Assembly: GCA_946480295.1 (NCBI GenBank)
Contig: CAMLIT010000033.1
Location: forward strand, 1 to 37,717
DNA length: 37,717 bases
Direction: 5' to 3'
From: an uncultured Gemmatimonadota bacterium
GTDB taxonomy: Bacteria; Gemmatimonadota; Gemmatimonadetes; Gemmatimonadales; Gemmatimonadaceae
The stretch's first letter is position 1. Each line of letters begins with the position of its first letter. Under the pieces are notes generated by a model. That model was given only the letters and a program-made list of their open reading frames with translations, was not told the origin of the DNA and did not search any database. Position numbers and translations under genes: made by a program. Below are positions 1 through 8,597 of this stretch, one piece after another.

Positions 1-61
1 AGCGGCTCGCCAACGACCGACAACGAACTACCAATAACGGACCTGCGGCGCGTCCCGCGCC

Positions 62-1054
62 CTACCCCCGCTTCCCTCGCACCTCCGAGTGATCCGCGAT
101 CGTCACCTCCCCTCGGATCCCTTCCACCACCGCCTCGTCCCCGATCAGCGAGTTCGCCAGCTCCGCGTGGGCGATCTTCGTCTTCGCCCCCACGATCGTG
201 TCGTGCAGGCGCGAGTCCTTCACCACGCTCCCCTTGCCAAGCGAGACGTTCGGGCCGATGCGCGACGTCGAGAGCTCCACCCCGTCCTCGATGTACACCG
301 GGTCGACGATCTCCACCCCCGCGGGCACCGCCGCCGGCTTCCGCGCGTGCCCCTTCTCGAGGATCGTGCGGTTCGTCTCCAGCAGCGTGTCGAGCTTCCC
401 CGCGTCGTACCATCCGGCCACGTCGAGCACCTTCAGCTTCGCGCCGTGATCGATCATGTACTGGAACGCGTCCGTCAGGTAGTACTCGCCCTTGTTCTTC
501 GGCTGCTTCAGCGTCCAGTCGATCCCCTCGTAGAGCAGCTTCCAGTTGCGGACGTAGTACAGGCCGATGTTCGCGCGCTTGGAGATCGGCGTGGACGGCT
601 TCTCGACGATCTTCGTCATGTTGCCGTCCTTGTCGGTGACCACCACGCCGAAGCGCTGGTAGTCCTCGACCTCCTTCGTCCAGATGATCCCGTCCGCGTC
701 GGTCCGGTTGATCACCGAGAGGTCGGCATCGAAGATCGTGTCGACGAAGATGATGAGCACCGGCTGGTCCACGTGGTCGCGCGCGAGGCCGACGGCGCCC
801 GCGGTCCCGTCCTGGACCTTCTGCTCGATGAACACCGCGTCGAACGGATACTTGCGCCGTGCGTACTCCTCGACCTTCTCCTTGAGGTGCCCCGTGATGT
901 AGATCACCTGCTCGACGCTCCCGAGCCGCTGCAGGTCCTCCATCACGTAGTCGATCACCGGCTTCCCGGCGATCTTCAGCATCGGCTTCGGCGTCACGTG
1001 CGTGTGCGGCCGGAGGCGCGTGCCCTTCCCGGCCAGCGGAATGATGACCTTCAT
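62..1054 (-). CDS. Sugar-phosphate nucleotidyltransferase with left-handed beta-helix tail
   Basis: 330 aa. The N-terminus carries the nucleotidyltransferase signature GKGTRLRPHT followed by PKPM (residues 9-25). A GTAGAV stretch near residue 84 and an FVDTIFDADL motif (metal-binding Asp) near residue 103 also fit. This fold activates a sugar-1-phosphate with an NTP to give an NDP-sugar and pyrophosphate. From about residue 245 the sequence becomes short hexapeptide-like turns (VYIEDGVEL, IGPNVSLGKGS), as in the beta-helix of glucose-1-phosphate thymidylyl/uridylyltransferases. The ATG overlaps the stop of the upstream cupin gene in an ATGA, so the two are translationally coupled. The nucleotide and sugar cannot be read from the sequence; a glucose- or mannose-1-phosphate substrate is likely given the partner. 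Only 61 nt precede its stop in the window. Confidence 0.9.
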   Translation of the reverse strand: MKVIIPLAGKGTRLRPHTHVTPKPMLKIAGKPVIDYVMEDLQRLGSVEQVIYITGHLKEKVEEYARRKYPFDAVFIEQKVQDGTAGAVGLARDHVDQPVLIIFVDTIFDADLSVINRTDADGIIWTKEVEDYQRFGVVVTDKDGNMTKIVEKPSTPISKRANIGLYYVRNWKLLYEGIDWTLKQPKNKGEYYLTDAFQYMIDHGAKLKVLDVAGWYDAGKLDTLLETNRTILEKGHARKPAAVPAGVEIVDPVYIEDGVELSTSRIGPNVSLGKGSVVKDSRLHDTIVGAKTKIAHAELANSLIGDEAVVEGIRGEVTIADHSEVRGKRG

Positions 1055-1422
1055 GGTGCGCTCGTGCCCTCCCTCCCGTAGCGGTCCTTCAGCCGCACGA
1101 CGTCGTCGAGATGGGGCGTCGACACTTCCAGGACGTCGCAGTCCGTCACCGCCTCCATCTGGTGGATCGTGTGCGGCGTGATCCGGAACGACTGCCCGAT
1201 CTGCAGGTCCACGTCCTTCGGCTGGTCACCCTCCCAGACACGGTAGATCAGCTTGCCCGACAGCAGGTAGACCGTCTCGTCCTTCACGTTGTGGTATTGC
1301 ACCGACAGCGCCTGGCCGGCGGTGATGTGCAGGATCTTGCCGACGTAGCTGTCGGTCTCCGCCCAAATCGTCTCGTGCCCCCACGGCTTGGGGACCGTCC
1401 TCACCGTCACGCGGCCGCTCAT
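1051..1422 (-). CDS. Cupin, mannose-6-phosphate isomerase type II-like
   Basis: 123 aa, a single-domain cupin. It has the type II phosphomannose isomerase look: KPWGHETIWAET at residues 12-23, then a histidine/glutamate metal-binding barrel (SVQYHNVKDETVYLLSGK, and a second part FRITPHTIHQMEA). Stand-alone domains of this kind isomerise or bind sugar phosphates or nucleotide sugars. It is the first gene of a two-gene unit with the nucleotidyltransferase, with which it shares an ATGA overlap. A purine-rich AAGGGAG lies about 11 nt before the ATG. Enzymatic activity is inferred from family only; a binding or regulatory role is possible for such a short cupin. Confidence 0.82.
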   Translation of the reverse strand: MSGRVTVRTVPKPWGHETIWAETDSYVGKILHITAGQALSVQYHNVKDETVYLLSGKLIYRVWEGDQPKDVDLQIGQSFRITPHTIHQMEAVTDCDVLEVSTPHLDDVVRLKDRYGREGTSAP

Positions 1423-1646
1423 CTCGTGTCGTACTCCCTTGGGTGGCTGGTCTGGGATGCGGTAATATCGGCGGGTCCGGGGCCGGGCGGCAGTACCGGT
1501 GCCGTGGCGCGCGAACCGTGTACATCGACTATGTTACACCCGTGCTGGCGGGCGCCGATGCGCGCCCGGCTCCGCGGCGCACGGCCCGTTCGGCGTCGCG
1601 CCTCCGAGAGTGTCCTGCCCAGCGATCACCGACTCTGCCGACCGTT

Positions 1647-2132
1647 ATGCATGATACTCCCGACGCGCTCAACGGCGCGGGCGCGCAAGACGACGTCGAT
1701 GACGTCGTGGGCCTCACGCACCAGGAGCGCACGTCGGCCCAGCGTGAGCCGATGCTCCTCCTCGATGCGCTGGCCAGCCGCTTCCCCAGTGCCGGACGCC
1801 GCGAGAACACCGGCGGCGTCGAGCTGCGCCGCACCCCTGACCGCTGCGTGATCCAGGGCGAGCGCTCCGCCGTCAGCGTCTCCTGGTTCGCCCCGCGCCT
1901 CGGCGAGGCCAGCGCCGGGGAGCTCCAGATCATCTCCTGGAGCGGCACCGTCACCATGCCCGGCGCCCCCGCCCGCCCCGGCAGCACCGCGAAGATGGAC
2001 AAGGTCCACGTCTTCCACCTGACGCGCGCCGACGGCGGCGGCTGGTGCTGGCGCAGCGAGGTCCGCCACGAGCCGGCCTACTCCTCCGAGGACCTCATCG
2101 CGCTCTGCACGAAGCTCCTCCCCGAGAGCTGA
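1647..2132 (+). CDS. Conserved hypothetical protein
   Basis: 161 aa, not recognised. I chose the ATG at 1647 because the longer reading (from 1443) adds an Arg/Ala-rich stretch typical of non-coding GC-rich DNA. The protein has an acidic N-terminus (DDVDDVV), no signal peptide and no membrane segment. Its middle and end look like an antiparallel beta fold (CVIQGERSAVSVSWF, GELQIISWSGTVTMPG, VHVFHLTRADGGGWCWRSE). It is divergent from the cupin operon, with a gap of about 220 nt, and is followed by a strong hairpin. No function can be assigned. Confidence 0.65.
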   Translation: MHDTPDALNGAGAQDDVDDVVGLTHQERTSAQREPMLLLDALASRFPSAGRRENTGGVELRRTPDRCVIQGERSAVSVSWFAPRLGEASAGELQIISWSGTVTMPGAPARPGSTAKMDKVHVFHLTRADGGGWCWRSEVRHEPAYSSEDLIALCTKLLPES

Positions 2133-2150
2133 CGCGCCGCCCCTGATCCA

Positions 2151-2191
2151 CGTGCCCTGCCGCGCCGACGAGTACGGCGCGGCAGGGCACG
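2151..2191 (+). terminator. Perfect 17-bp hairpin after the 1647-2132 gene
   Basis: CGTGCCCTGCCGCGCCG at 2151-2167 pairs perfectly with 2175-2191 around a 7-nt loop (ACGAGTA). It lies 19 nt after the stop codon and 22 nt before the next start. There is no clear U-tract, so it may act as an RNA 3'-end stabiliser or a factor-assisted terminator. Confidence 0.6.
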
Positions 2192-2213
2192 CTTACTGCG
2201 CTGGACGGCGCCA

Positions 2214-3989
2214 ATGCTCCTCTCGCCGTCCCACATCCCGCGCCTCGTCGCGATGGTCGAGCTGTTCACGCGCTACGGCCTCGCGGACTTCGCGCGTCAG
2301 CAGGGATTGAAGGGGATCGCCCCCGGCCCCGAGGAGGCCGAGGGCGAGGAGGGCACGCCTTCGCGCGAGCGGGCGATCGCCTTCCGCAAACGCCTCGTCG
2401 AGCTGGGGCCGGCCTACATCAAGCTGGGCCAGGTCCTCTCCACGCGTCCGGACCTCATCCCGCCCACCTACATCGAGGAGCTGGAGAAGCTTCAGGACGA
2501 CGTCCCCCCCGTCCCGTACGAGGACGTCGAGCGGACGATCGAGGAGCAGCTGGGCGGGCGCATCAGCAAACTCTTCCGGTGCTTCGAGCGCGAGCCGCTC
2601 GGCAGCGCAAGCCTCGGCCAGGTGCACGCGGCCGAGCTCCGGAATGGCCGCGAGGTCGTCGTGAAGGTCCAGCGCCCGCACATCCGCGAGCAGCTCGCCG
2701 ACGACATCGCCTTCTTCGAGGACGTCGCGCAGTTCCTCTCCGCGCACACGCGCGCCGGCCAGCGCGTCGACATGGTCGGCATCATCCAGCAGCTCGAGCG
2801 CGCCCTCGCCGACGAGCTGGACTACCGCATCGAGGCGCGCAACGCCGCGTCCTTCCGCCGCAGCCTCGCCGAGTTCCCGCGCATCCTCATCCCGAAGGTC
2901 ATCGAGGCCTACACCACCGAGCGCGTGCTCACCACCGAGCGCGTGCGCGGCGTGAAGATCGACGCCGTCTCCCCGCTCACGCGCATCGAGCACGACTTCC
3001 ACGCCGTCGCCGACGAGCTCACGCGCGCGTACCTGAAGCAGATCACGATCGACGGCCACTTCCACGCCGATCCGCACCCCGGCAACATCTTCGTCGTCCT
3101 GCCGGACGCCGAGAACCCGATGACGCCGGCCGAGGTCAAGACGATCGACCGGCGAAGCGAGCGCCGGCCGGCGGTGACGCCGCTCGCGCGCATGGAGGCG
3201 CAGGCGCAGGACCAGGCGCCGCGCACCCCCGAGGCGCTCGGCGTCAGGCTGGCGCTCATCGATTTCGGCATGACCGCGCGCCTCTCCACGTCGCTGCGCG
3301 AGCAGATCGTGCGGCTGCTCATGGACCTCGCCGACAACCGCGGCGACGAGGCGGCGACGATCCTCGTCGAGATCGGCCAGGAGCTCCCCGGCTTCGACCG
3401 CGTGTCGTACGTGCGCGACATCGCCGCCCTCATGGCGCGGCACTACGACCTCACGATCGGCGAGCTCCAGGCGGGCACGGTGCTCTACGAGCTGATCTCG
3501 ATCTCGTACCAGCGCGGGCTGCGCATGCCCGCCGAGCTGACCCTGCTCGCCAAGACGCTCTTCAACCTCGACGCGGTCACCCGCGACCTCGACCCGTCCT
3601 ACAGCCCGATCGGCACCATCCGCGAGTACGGCAACCAGATCGCCGCCGACCGCGCGCGCCGCGAGCTGAACCCGCGCAAGCTCTACGAGCTCGCCACCGA
3701 GGGCGGCGACCTCCTCGCCGCCCTCCCGCACCGGCTCGACATCATCACCCAGCGCCTCGCGGCGAGCGACGCCGTGCCGATCGACGTCCCGCAGCTCACG
3801 GTGCTCCTCGCCGGCCTGCAGAAGGTCGCCAACCGCGTCTTCTCCGGCCTCGTCCTCGCCGGCCTCCTCGTGGCGAGCGCGATGCTCCTCCCCTACCGCC
3901 GCTCGCTCGGCACCTGGGGCTTCGTCCTCGCCTTCATCCTCGGCCTGTACATGGTCCTGAGCATCCTCTGGACGGACAGGAAGAGATGA
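2214..3989 (+). CDS. ABC1/ADCK/UbiB-family protein kinase-like protein
   Basis: 591 aa. It carries the UbiB-family KxGQ motif (KLGQ at residue 70, in AYIKLGQVLSTRPDLIPP), an Ala/Gly-rich loop (LGSASLGQVHAA), VVVKVQRP with the ATP-site lysine, HADPHPGN as catalytic loop (residue 284) and DFGM (residue 350). Two hydrophobic helices at the C-terminus (about 540-590) anchor it to the membrane. UbiB/ADCK proteins are atypical ATPases that support quinone and lipid metabolism. About 45 extra residues, rich in Pro, Arg and Gln, separate HADPHPGN from DFG, where most relatives have a short link. The gene has no ubiquinone or menaquinone neighbours here. ATG 2214 is used; an internal Met at 2253 is an alternative start. 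Confidence 0.9.
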   Translation: MLLSPSHIPRLVAMVELFTRYGLADFARQQGLKGIAPGPEEAEGEEGTPSRERAIAFRKRLVELGPAYIKLGQVLSTRPDLIPPTYIEELEKLQDDVPPVPYEDVERTIEEQLGGRISKLFRCFEREPLGSASLGQVHAAELRNGREVVVKVQRPHIREQLADDIAFFEDVAQFLSAHTRAGQRVDMVGIIQQLERALADELDYRIEARNAASFRRSLAEFPRILIPKVIEAYTTERVLTTERVRGVKIDAVSPLTRIEHDFHAVADELTRAYLKQITIDGHFHADPHPGNIFVVLPDAENPMTPAEVKTIDRRSERRPAVTPLARMEAQAQDQAPRTPEALGVRLALIDFGMTARLSTSLREQIVRLLMDLADNRGDEAATILVEIGQELPGFDRVSYVRDIAALMARHYDLTIGELQAGTVLYELISISYQRGLRMPAELTLLAKTLFNLDAVTRDLDPSYSPIGTIREYGNQIAADRARRELNPRKLYELATEGGDLLAALPHRLDIITQRLAASDAVPIDVPQLTVLLAGLQKVANRVFSGLVLAGLLVASAMLLPYRRSLGTWGFVLAFILGLYMVLSILWTDRKR

Positions 3990-3995
3990 GAAGAA

Positions 3996-4018
3996 CAGTC
4001 GCGGCGAAGCCGCGACTG
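3996..4018. terminator. Bidirectional hairpin between convergent genes
   Basis: CAGTCGCGGC, GAA loop, GCCGCGACTG: a perfect 10-bp stem in the 31-nt gap between two convergent stops. Read on the minus strand it is followed by TTCTTCTC, a weak U-tract, so it probably ends the M1 peptidase transcript as well as the UbiB-like one. Confidence 0.7.
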
Positions 4019-4020
4019 CC

Positions 4021-7000
4021 CTACCAGATATCAGACGTCGCGAACACGAACCGCGGCGCCAGGCTCCCCCGCCCACCCAGGCCTCCGCCGCCACTCAGGT
4101 CGGCCTGCTTGACGAGCACCGGCAGGTCGAGCCGCAGCACCACGTCGCGATCGTAGAGCCGCCCGCGCAGCGAGATCCCCGCCCCGGCGTCGCCGAAGGT
4201 GTTCCGCTTGCTCGTGAAGTTCACCGCGATGTCCCCGAACGCCGACGCCCACACGCTGGTTCCGCGCAGGAAGCCGCCGGGATGGAAGAGTCGCTGCGTC
4301 AGCTCGCCGTTCCCGGCCAGCAGGTGGCGCACGGCGATGTACGGCGAGTAGCCGCGCAGCATGCCGCCGCCCAGCGGGATCCAGTTCAGGTGCTCCTGCT
4401 TCAGCACCCCGCCGCGCGGCCGCCACCAGTTGTTGTCGAAGCTCGCCAGCGGATCCGCCGTCGCGAGGAAGATCTGCCGCTGCAGCGGGGCCTGCGGCGC
4501 GATCCCGAGATAGCCGCGTACGATCGCCTTCTGCCCCGCATCGGCGAGCGTCTGGACGCGCGTCCCCGCCAGCTCCAGTCGGCCGTAGAGCTGCGCGCGC
4601 TTGTTCGCGAACACCTCGCCATTCGTCAGCCCCAGCGACAGCGCGCCGTCCCCGCGCCAGTAGCTGCTGTCCGCCTCCGGCTGCGTGCGCACGGTGGCCG
4701 TTCCCCCCGCCTCCGTCGTCTTCGCGTACTCCCACTGTTCGGGGAGCGTGCTGTGATCGGTCGGGTACGCGCCGGTCGCGAACACCGTCGCGGCGATCTT
4801 CGGTCCCCCCGCGAGCGGATAGGGGCTCAGGTCCCACCGCTTGCTCCAGTCGAGCTTCAGGATGCCGTCGAGGAACGCCGCCGCGAAGCGCTGTCCCATC
4901 AGCGGCCGCGAGAAGCCGGGGAGGTACGGATTCTCGGCGCGCGCCCAGAGCTGGAAGCGCGACAGCGTGCCGCCGCGCACCCCGTTCGTGTCCCACGGCT
5001 GCCGCAGCGAGACGGCCGCCCCGACGTCGTACCGATCGACCAGCGAGAGATAGTTCGTCCGCGCCCGTCCACCGATCACCGCGCCCAGCGGGTCGCCGTA
5101 CCAGAGCTGGGGCGACAGCGCGACGATCGTCCGCTCGCGATCGGCCTGGTTCAGGAAGGGCCAATCGAACACGAACCGCGGCTGCTTCAGGCCGAGGAGC
5201 GACGTTCCCAGCACGTCGTCGCGTCGGTCCCAGTCCCAGGTGAAGTGGAGCGGATCGATCGCGACCTGTGACGGCCGCTCGTCCGTCACGATCTCCACCG
5301 TCTGCCGGTCGTCCCGCGCGTTCGCGCGCCCGAGCACCCACCCCGAGGCCGTGCGCGCGCCGACGGCGATCGGGTGCCGGTACTCGCCCCGCCTGACGAC
5401 GACCGCGTCGGTGACCCACCGCCCGTCGGCGCGCCGCCGCTCGGACACGCCGTCGAGCGCGTAATCCAGCAGCCCCGTGTGATGCACCCACTCGTCGAAG
5501 AACCAGCCGAGGTCCTTCCCCGACTCGCGCTCGGCGGAGCCGCGCATCGCCCGCTCGTCGACGTGCTTCAACGCCCAGCGATTGTAGTAGTCGTGCAGGA
5601 ACGATCGGAACGCCGTGTCGCCGAGGGCGTCGCGCAGGTGCGAGTACATCAGCGACGCCCGCGCGTAGATCATCTCGTTGTACACGCCGAAATCGTGAAA
5701 ATCATAGGCCGGCGTGCCGATCGGCTGCGCGTAGCCGAGCAGGTCGAGGTAGATCTGGTCGAGGTCCGTCCGCTCGCTCGGCGGGATCGTCACCGCGTTC
5801 ACGCGGTAGCCCTCGGCGAGGCGCGGCGGCGGCGGGACGATCCCCGAGCGGGCGCGCTCCTGCGGCGCCGCTCCCTGCGCCCACCTCGACTGATACGACG
5901 TCAGCCCCTCGTCCATCCACCCCGAGCGCCATTCGTTGTTGCCCAGGATGCCGTACGTGAACTGGTGCCCGCCCTCGTGCAGGATGAGCCCCTGCGACGC
6001 GCCCCCGTCCATGATCATCATCGGGAACTCCGTGCCCCCGCCCTCGATGCGGTGCACGTTCGAGAACGCCGGCCACGCGTACGGTCCGTAGATCGACTCC
6101 AACCACCTGAACGCCGCGATCGTGTTGCTCGTCGCGCGCCCGCCCCCCCACGTCGTGTCGTCGCCCGGCTTGTACAGCACGTTGATCGCGACCGTGTCCC
6201 ACGTCGGGAAGTGCGTCGGCGGGAGCTGCCGCACGTACCGCGCGCCCTCGTAGCGGTAGTCGGGCGACGCCGACCACGCGAAGTGGTGTACGTCGCGCGC
6301 GTAGAAGCGCACGGCGCGATACCCGTCCGGCACCACCACGCCTTCCGCCGGCGGCACCTCGCCATACGGGTTCGACAGCGCCGGCGCCTCCCCGCCTCGC
6401 TGCACGCGCGCCCATCCCGGGTCGCCGGACACCGGCACCCCGGTCGCGACCACCACCTGGTCGTTGGCGACGACGAGCGTGACGTCGTACGTCCCGTACT
6501 CCCCATACAGCTCGCCCGCCGGCACGAACGCGTTCGCTTCCCATCCGCCACGGTCGTAGACCGCCACCTTCGGATACCACTGCGCGAGGTCCCAGGTGCG
6601 GCCGCGGCGCGCCTGGCGCCTCGGGAGCGTCGACGGGCGCGCGTCCCACTCGAAGTGGATCCGGATCGAGTCGTGCGGCGCGAGCGGCCGCGGTAGCGCG
6701 AAGCGCACGACCGTGCTGTCCGGCGCACCGGGGTACTGCGGCCGCACCGGCACGCCGCCGAAGGTCGGGAGGGACGTGAAGCGCTCGTACCCGTAGTCCG
6801 GGTCCTTCAGGTGCTGGAAGCGCTCGCGCCCTTCGCGCTCGTCCACCTCGCTCCACTTCGACTCGGGGCGGAACGCGTTGAGATACTGGTGGAAGTACAT
6901 CTCCTTCAGCGTGTCCGGCGAGTTGTTCACGTACAGCAGCTCGCCCCGGGCATGCACGCGCGACCGCGGCTCGTCGAGCGTGGCGACGATCGTGTAGCCG

Positions 7001-7098
7001 ACGCGCTGCTGCCAGTAGCCGGTGGTGTCGCCGGAGGGCGGCGTCGTGTTCGCGCCCTGCTGCAGCACGAGCAGGGCGGCGGTGAGGAGCAATGGCAT
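4021..7098 (-). CDS. M1-family metallopeptidase with C-terminal outer-membrane-barrel-like region
   Basis: 1025 aa. An N-terminal hydrophobic leader (MPLLLTAALLVL) suggests export. An aminopeptidase-N-like beta domain follows, then a GGGTEFP substrate motif. The zinc site is HEGGH (residues 374-378), with the third ligand Glu 397 in WMDEGLTSY at the canonical 18-residue spacing. Family members are zinc aminopeptidases. From about residue 640 to the end the protein no longer looks like a helical M1 tail. It shows alternating-polarity strands (VGAAVSLRQPW, LYGRLELAG, FGDIAVNF, AGAGISLRGRLYDRDVVLRLDLPVLV) and ends in an aromatic residue (TSDIW), the pattern of the last strands of Omp85/surface-antigen barrels. 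I infer a periplasmic or surface peptidase tethered to its own barrel. It is monocistronic and converges on the UbiB-like gene. Confidence 0.88.
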   Translation of the reverse strand: MPLLLTAALLVLQQGANTTPPSGDTTGYWQQRVGYTIVATLDEPRSRVHARGELLYVNNSPDTLKEMYFHQYLNAFRPESKWSEVDEREGRERFQHLKDPDYGYERFTSLPTFGGVPVRPQYPGAPDSTVVRFALPRPLAPHDSIRIHFEWDARPSTLPRRQARRGRTWDLAQWYPKVAVYDRGGWEANAFVPAGELYGEYGTYDVTLVVANDQVVVATGVPVSGDPGWARVQRGGEAPALSNPYGEVPPAEGVVVPDGYRAVRFYARDVHHFAWSASPDYRYEGARYVRQLPPTHFPTWDTVAINVLYKPGDDTTWGGGRATSNTIAAFRWLESIYGPYAWPAFSNVHRIEGGGTEFPMMIMDGGASQGLILHEGGHQFTYGILGNNEWRSGWMDEGLTSYQSRWAQGAAPQERARSGIVPPPPRLAEGYRVNAVTIPPSERTDLDQIYLDLLGYAQPIGTPAYDFHDFGVYNEMIYARASLMYSHLRDALGDTAFRSFLHDYYNRWALKHVDERAMRGSAERESGKDLGWFFDEWVHHTGLLDYALDGVSERRRADGRWVTDAVVVRRGEYRHPIAVGARTASGWVLGRANARDDRQTVEIVTDERPSQVAIDPLHFTWDWDRRDDVLGTSLLGLKQPRFVFDWPFLNQADRERTIVALSPQLWYGDPLGAVIGGRARTNYLSLVDRYDVGAAVSLRQPWDTNGVRGGTLSRFQLWARAENPYLPGFSRPLMGQRFAAAFLDGILKLDWSKRWDLSPYPLAGGPKIAATVFATGAYPTDHSTLPEQWEYAKTTEAGGTATVRTQPEADSSYWRGDGALSLGLTNGEVFANKRAQLYGRLELAGTRVQTLADAGQKAIVRGYLGIAPQAPLQRQIFLATADPLASFDNNWWRPRGGVLKQEHLNWIPLGGGMLRGYSPYIAVRHLLAGNGELTQRLFHPGGFLRGTSVWASAFGDIAVNFTSKRNTFGDAGAGISLRGRLYDRDVVLRLDLPVLVKQADLSGGGGLGGRGSLAPRFVFATSDIW

Positions 7099-7140
7099 GC
7101 CGAAATCTTAGACAGGCCGCTGGGGCGGGACTACTGGCCG

Positions 7141-8274
7141 ATGCTCGATCGCCTCTGGCGCACGGCATGCAGCCGCGACAAGATGGGTGACGCGGGACAC
7201 ACATCCGTCGGCGGCGGGGGTGAGGACGTGTACGGCACCTGCATCTTCTGCAACGGCTCGCTCGGCACGAACCAGGCGATCGAGCACTTCCCGGTCGGCG
7301 AGCGCCTCGCCTTCGACGCGACGCGCGGCCGCCTGTGGGCGATCTGCCCGAGCTGCGCCCGCTGGAATCTCTCGCCGATCGAGGAGCGCTGGGAGGCGAT
7401 CGAGGAGTGCGAGCGTGCCTTCCGCGCCACCGCGCGCCGCCTGTGCACGGAGCAGATCGGCCTCGCCCGGGTCGCCGACGGGACGGAGCTCGTGCGCATC
7501 GGCGACCCGGTGCGCCCCGAGTTCGCCGCGTGGCGCTACGGCTCGCGCCTCCTCTCGCGCCGTCGCACGGCGCAGCTCATGGCGGGCGGCGGTGTGGCGG
7601 CGACCGTGCTCGCGAGCGCGACGCTGGGCCCCACCATCGTTCCGGTCATGGCCCTCGGGGCGATCTCCATCGTCGTCGTCCCTGGGATCACGACGCTGAT
7701 GGGCGTGATCCCCGTCGTGGGGATCCTCGCCGCGCGCGACTACCTGCGCGACGACCGCGTCGTCGCCCTGATCCCCCGCGGGAAGGCGCTGTACACCGTG
7801 CGCGAGAAGCACGTGCGCGCCACGCAGCTCCAGGTCGACGCCCGGAGCGGCAGCGCGGCGCTCGACCTCCAGCACGACAGCGGCTGGACGCGCTTCGAGG
7901 GGACCGCCGCGATCCACAACGCGCGCGTCATCCTCGCCGGCGCGAACCGCTTCGGGGGTCGCCACGCGAGCGTGCGCGATGCCGTCGCCCACATCGAGGC
8001 GCAGGGCGACGCCGCGTCGTACCTCGAGCGCGCCTCGCGGCTCGGCCGCGCGCGTGCCCGCATCACCTCCGTCGTCAACGCCTGGCGCCGCGTCGGCGCG
8101 CTGCACCTCTCCCCCACCGAGCGCCTCGCGCTGGAGATGGCGATGAACGAGGAGACGGAGCGGCGGGCCCTCGAGGGCGAGCTCGACGTGCTGGCGGACG
8201 CGTGGCGCGACGCGGAGCGCATCGCGGTGATCGCCGACTCCCTCCTGGCTCCCGAGCTGCCGGACGGCCGATAG
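7141..8274 (+). CDS. Zinc-ribbon protein with central hydrophobic membrane segments, unknown function
   Basis: About 377 aa from ATG 7141. The start is uncertain: ATG 7183 is in frame, and GTG 7228 has GGCGGGGG and GAGG just upstream and begins right before the first recognisable motif. A four-cysteine ribbon (CIFC near the start, CPSC about 34 residues later, in LWAICPSCARWNLSP) precedes a charged helix. Two adjacent membrane-type segments follow (TAQLMAGGGVAATVLASATLG, then VPVMALGAISIVVVPG on to GVIPVVGILAA), ending in an arginine-rich boundary. The C-terminal half is soluble and helical, with a YLERASRLGRARARI run. Divergent from the M1 peptidase across 42 nt. No function is recognised; a membrane-bound metal or RNA/DNA-associated protein is possible. 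Confidence 0.72.
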   Translation: MLDRLWRTACSRDKMGDAGHTSVGGGGEDVYGTCIFCNGSLGTNQAIEHFPVGERLAFDATRGRLWAICPSCARWNLSPIEERWEAIEECERAFRATARRLCTEQIGLARVADGTELVRIGDPVRPEFAAWRYGSRLLSRRRTAQLMAGGGVAATVLASATLGPTIVPVMALGAISIVVVPGITTLMGVIPVVGILAARDYLRDDRVVALIPRGKALYTVREKHVRATQLQVDARSGSAALDLQHDSGWTRFEGTAAIHNARVILAGANRFGGRHASVRDAVAHIEAQGDAASYLERASRLGRARARITSVVNAWRRVGALHLSPTERLALEMAMNEETERRALEGELDVLADAWRDAERIAVIADSLLAPELPDGR

Positions 8275-8597
8275 CGCGCCTCGCGGCGGTAAGGCCCCGT
8301 TCGGTGTCCGCTGGCGCACGGCATGCATTACACCGTCATCGGGGTGATCCAGCTCACCGATCGGCGGTGACCGGGTGGCGAACGCCGCCCGGTGCGCGCG
8401 CCGCCGCGTCCGGCTGGCGCGCCAACACGAACACTCATCAGCGAAGGTCGATACGCTCACGTTTCTGCACGGCGCCCTTCCGGCGCCGCCGCTCGTGCCG
8501 TCCCCTGGCTCCGCGCAGGACCGCCGAGTCGTCGGAGCCTCGCGACGCATGACGAGCATCGATCGCCCTTGCGGCGAGCCACGGCGGACGTGATGCC
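8275..8597. other. Intergenic gap with a stem-loop
   Basis: 323 nt between the zinc-ribbon gene and the glycosyltransferase. It contains a 10-bp hairpin at 8370-8393 (one U-G pair, GAAC loop), a candidate 3' end for the upstream transcript. Short ORFs inside it (from 8375 and 8392) are Arg/Ala/Pro-rich and unsupported. No promoter could be picked with confidence. Confidence 0.4.

Noticed and set aside
2193..4094. Very long ORFs antisense to real genes (for example 2193-4094 minus, 10077-13373 plus, 24200-26365 plus, 25798-27903 plus).
   Set aside because: They are Arg/Ala/His/Val-rich shadows caused by high third-position G+C of the genes on the other strand, and contain no recognisable domain.
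7155..8326. Exact 16-nt direct repeat CTGGCGCACGGCATGC at 7155-7170 and 8311-8326 flanking the zinc-ribbon gene, resembling attachment or target-site duplications.
   Set aside because: In GC-rich DNA of this length about one or two chance repeats of 16 nt are expected, there is no integrase or transposase, and the first copy lies in possible coding sequence.
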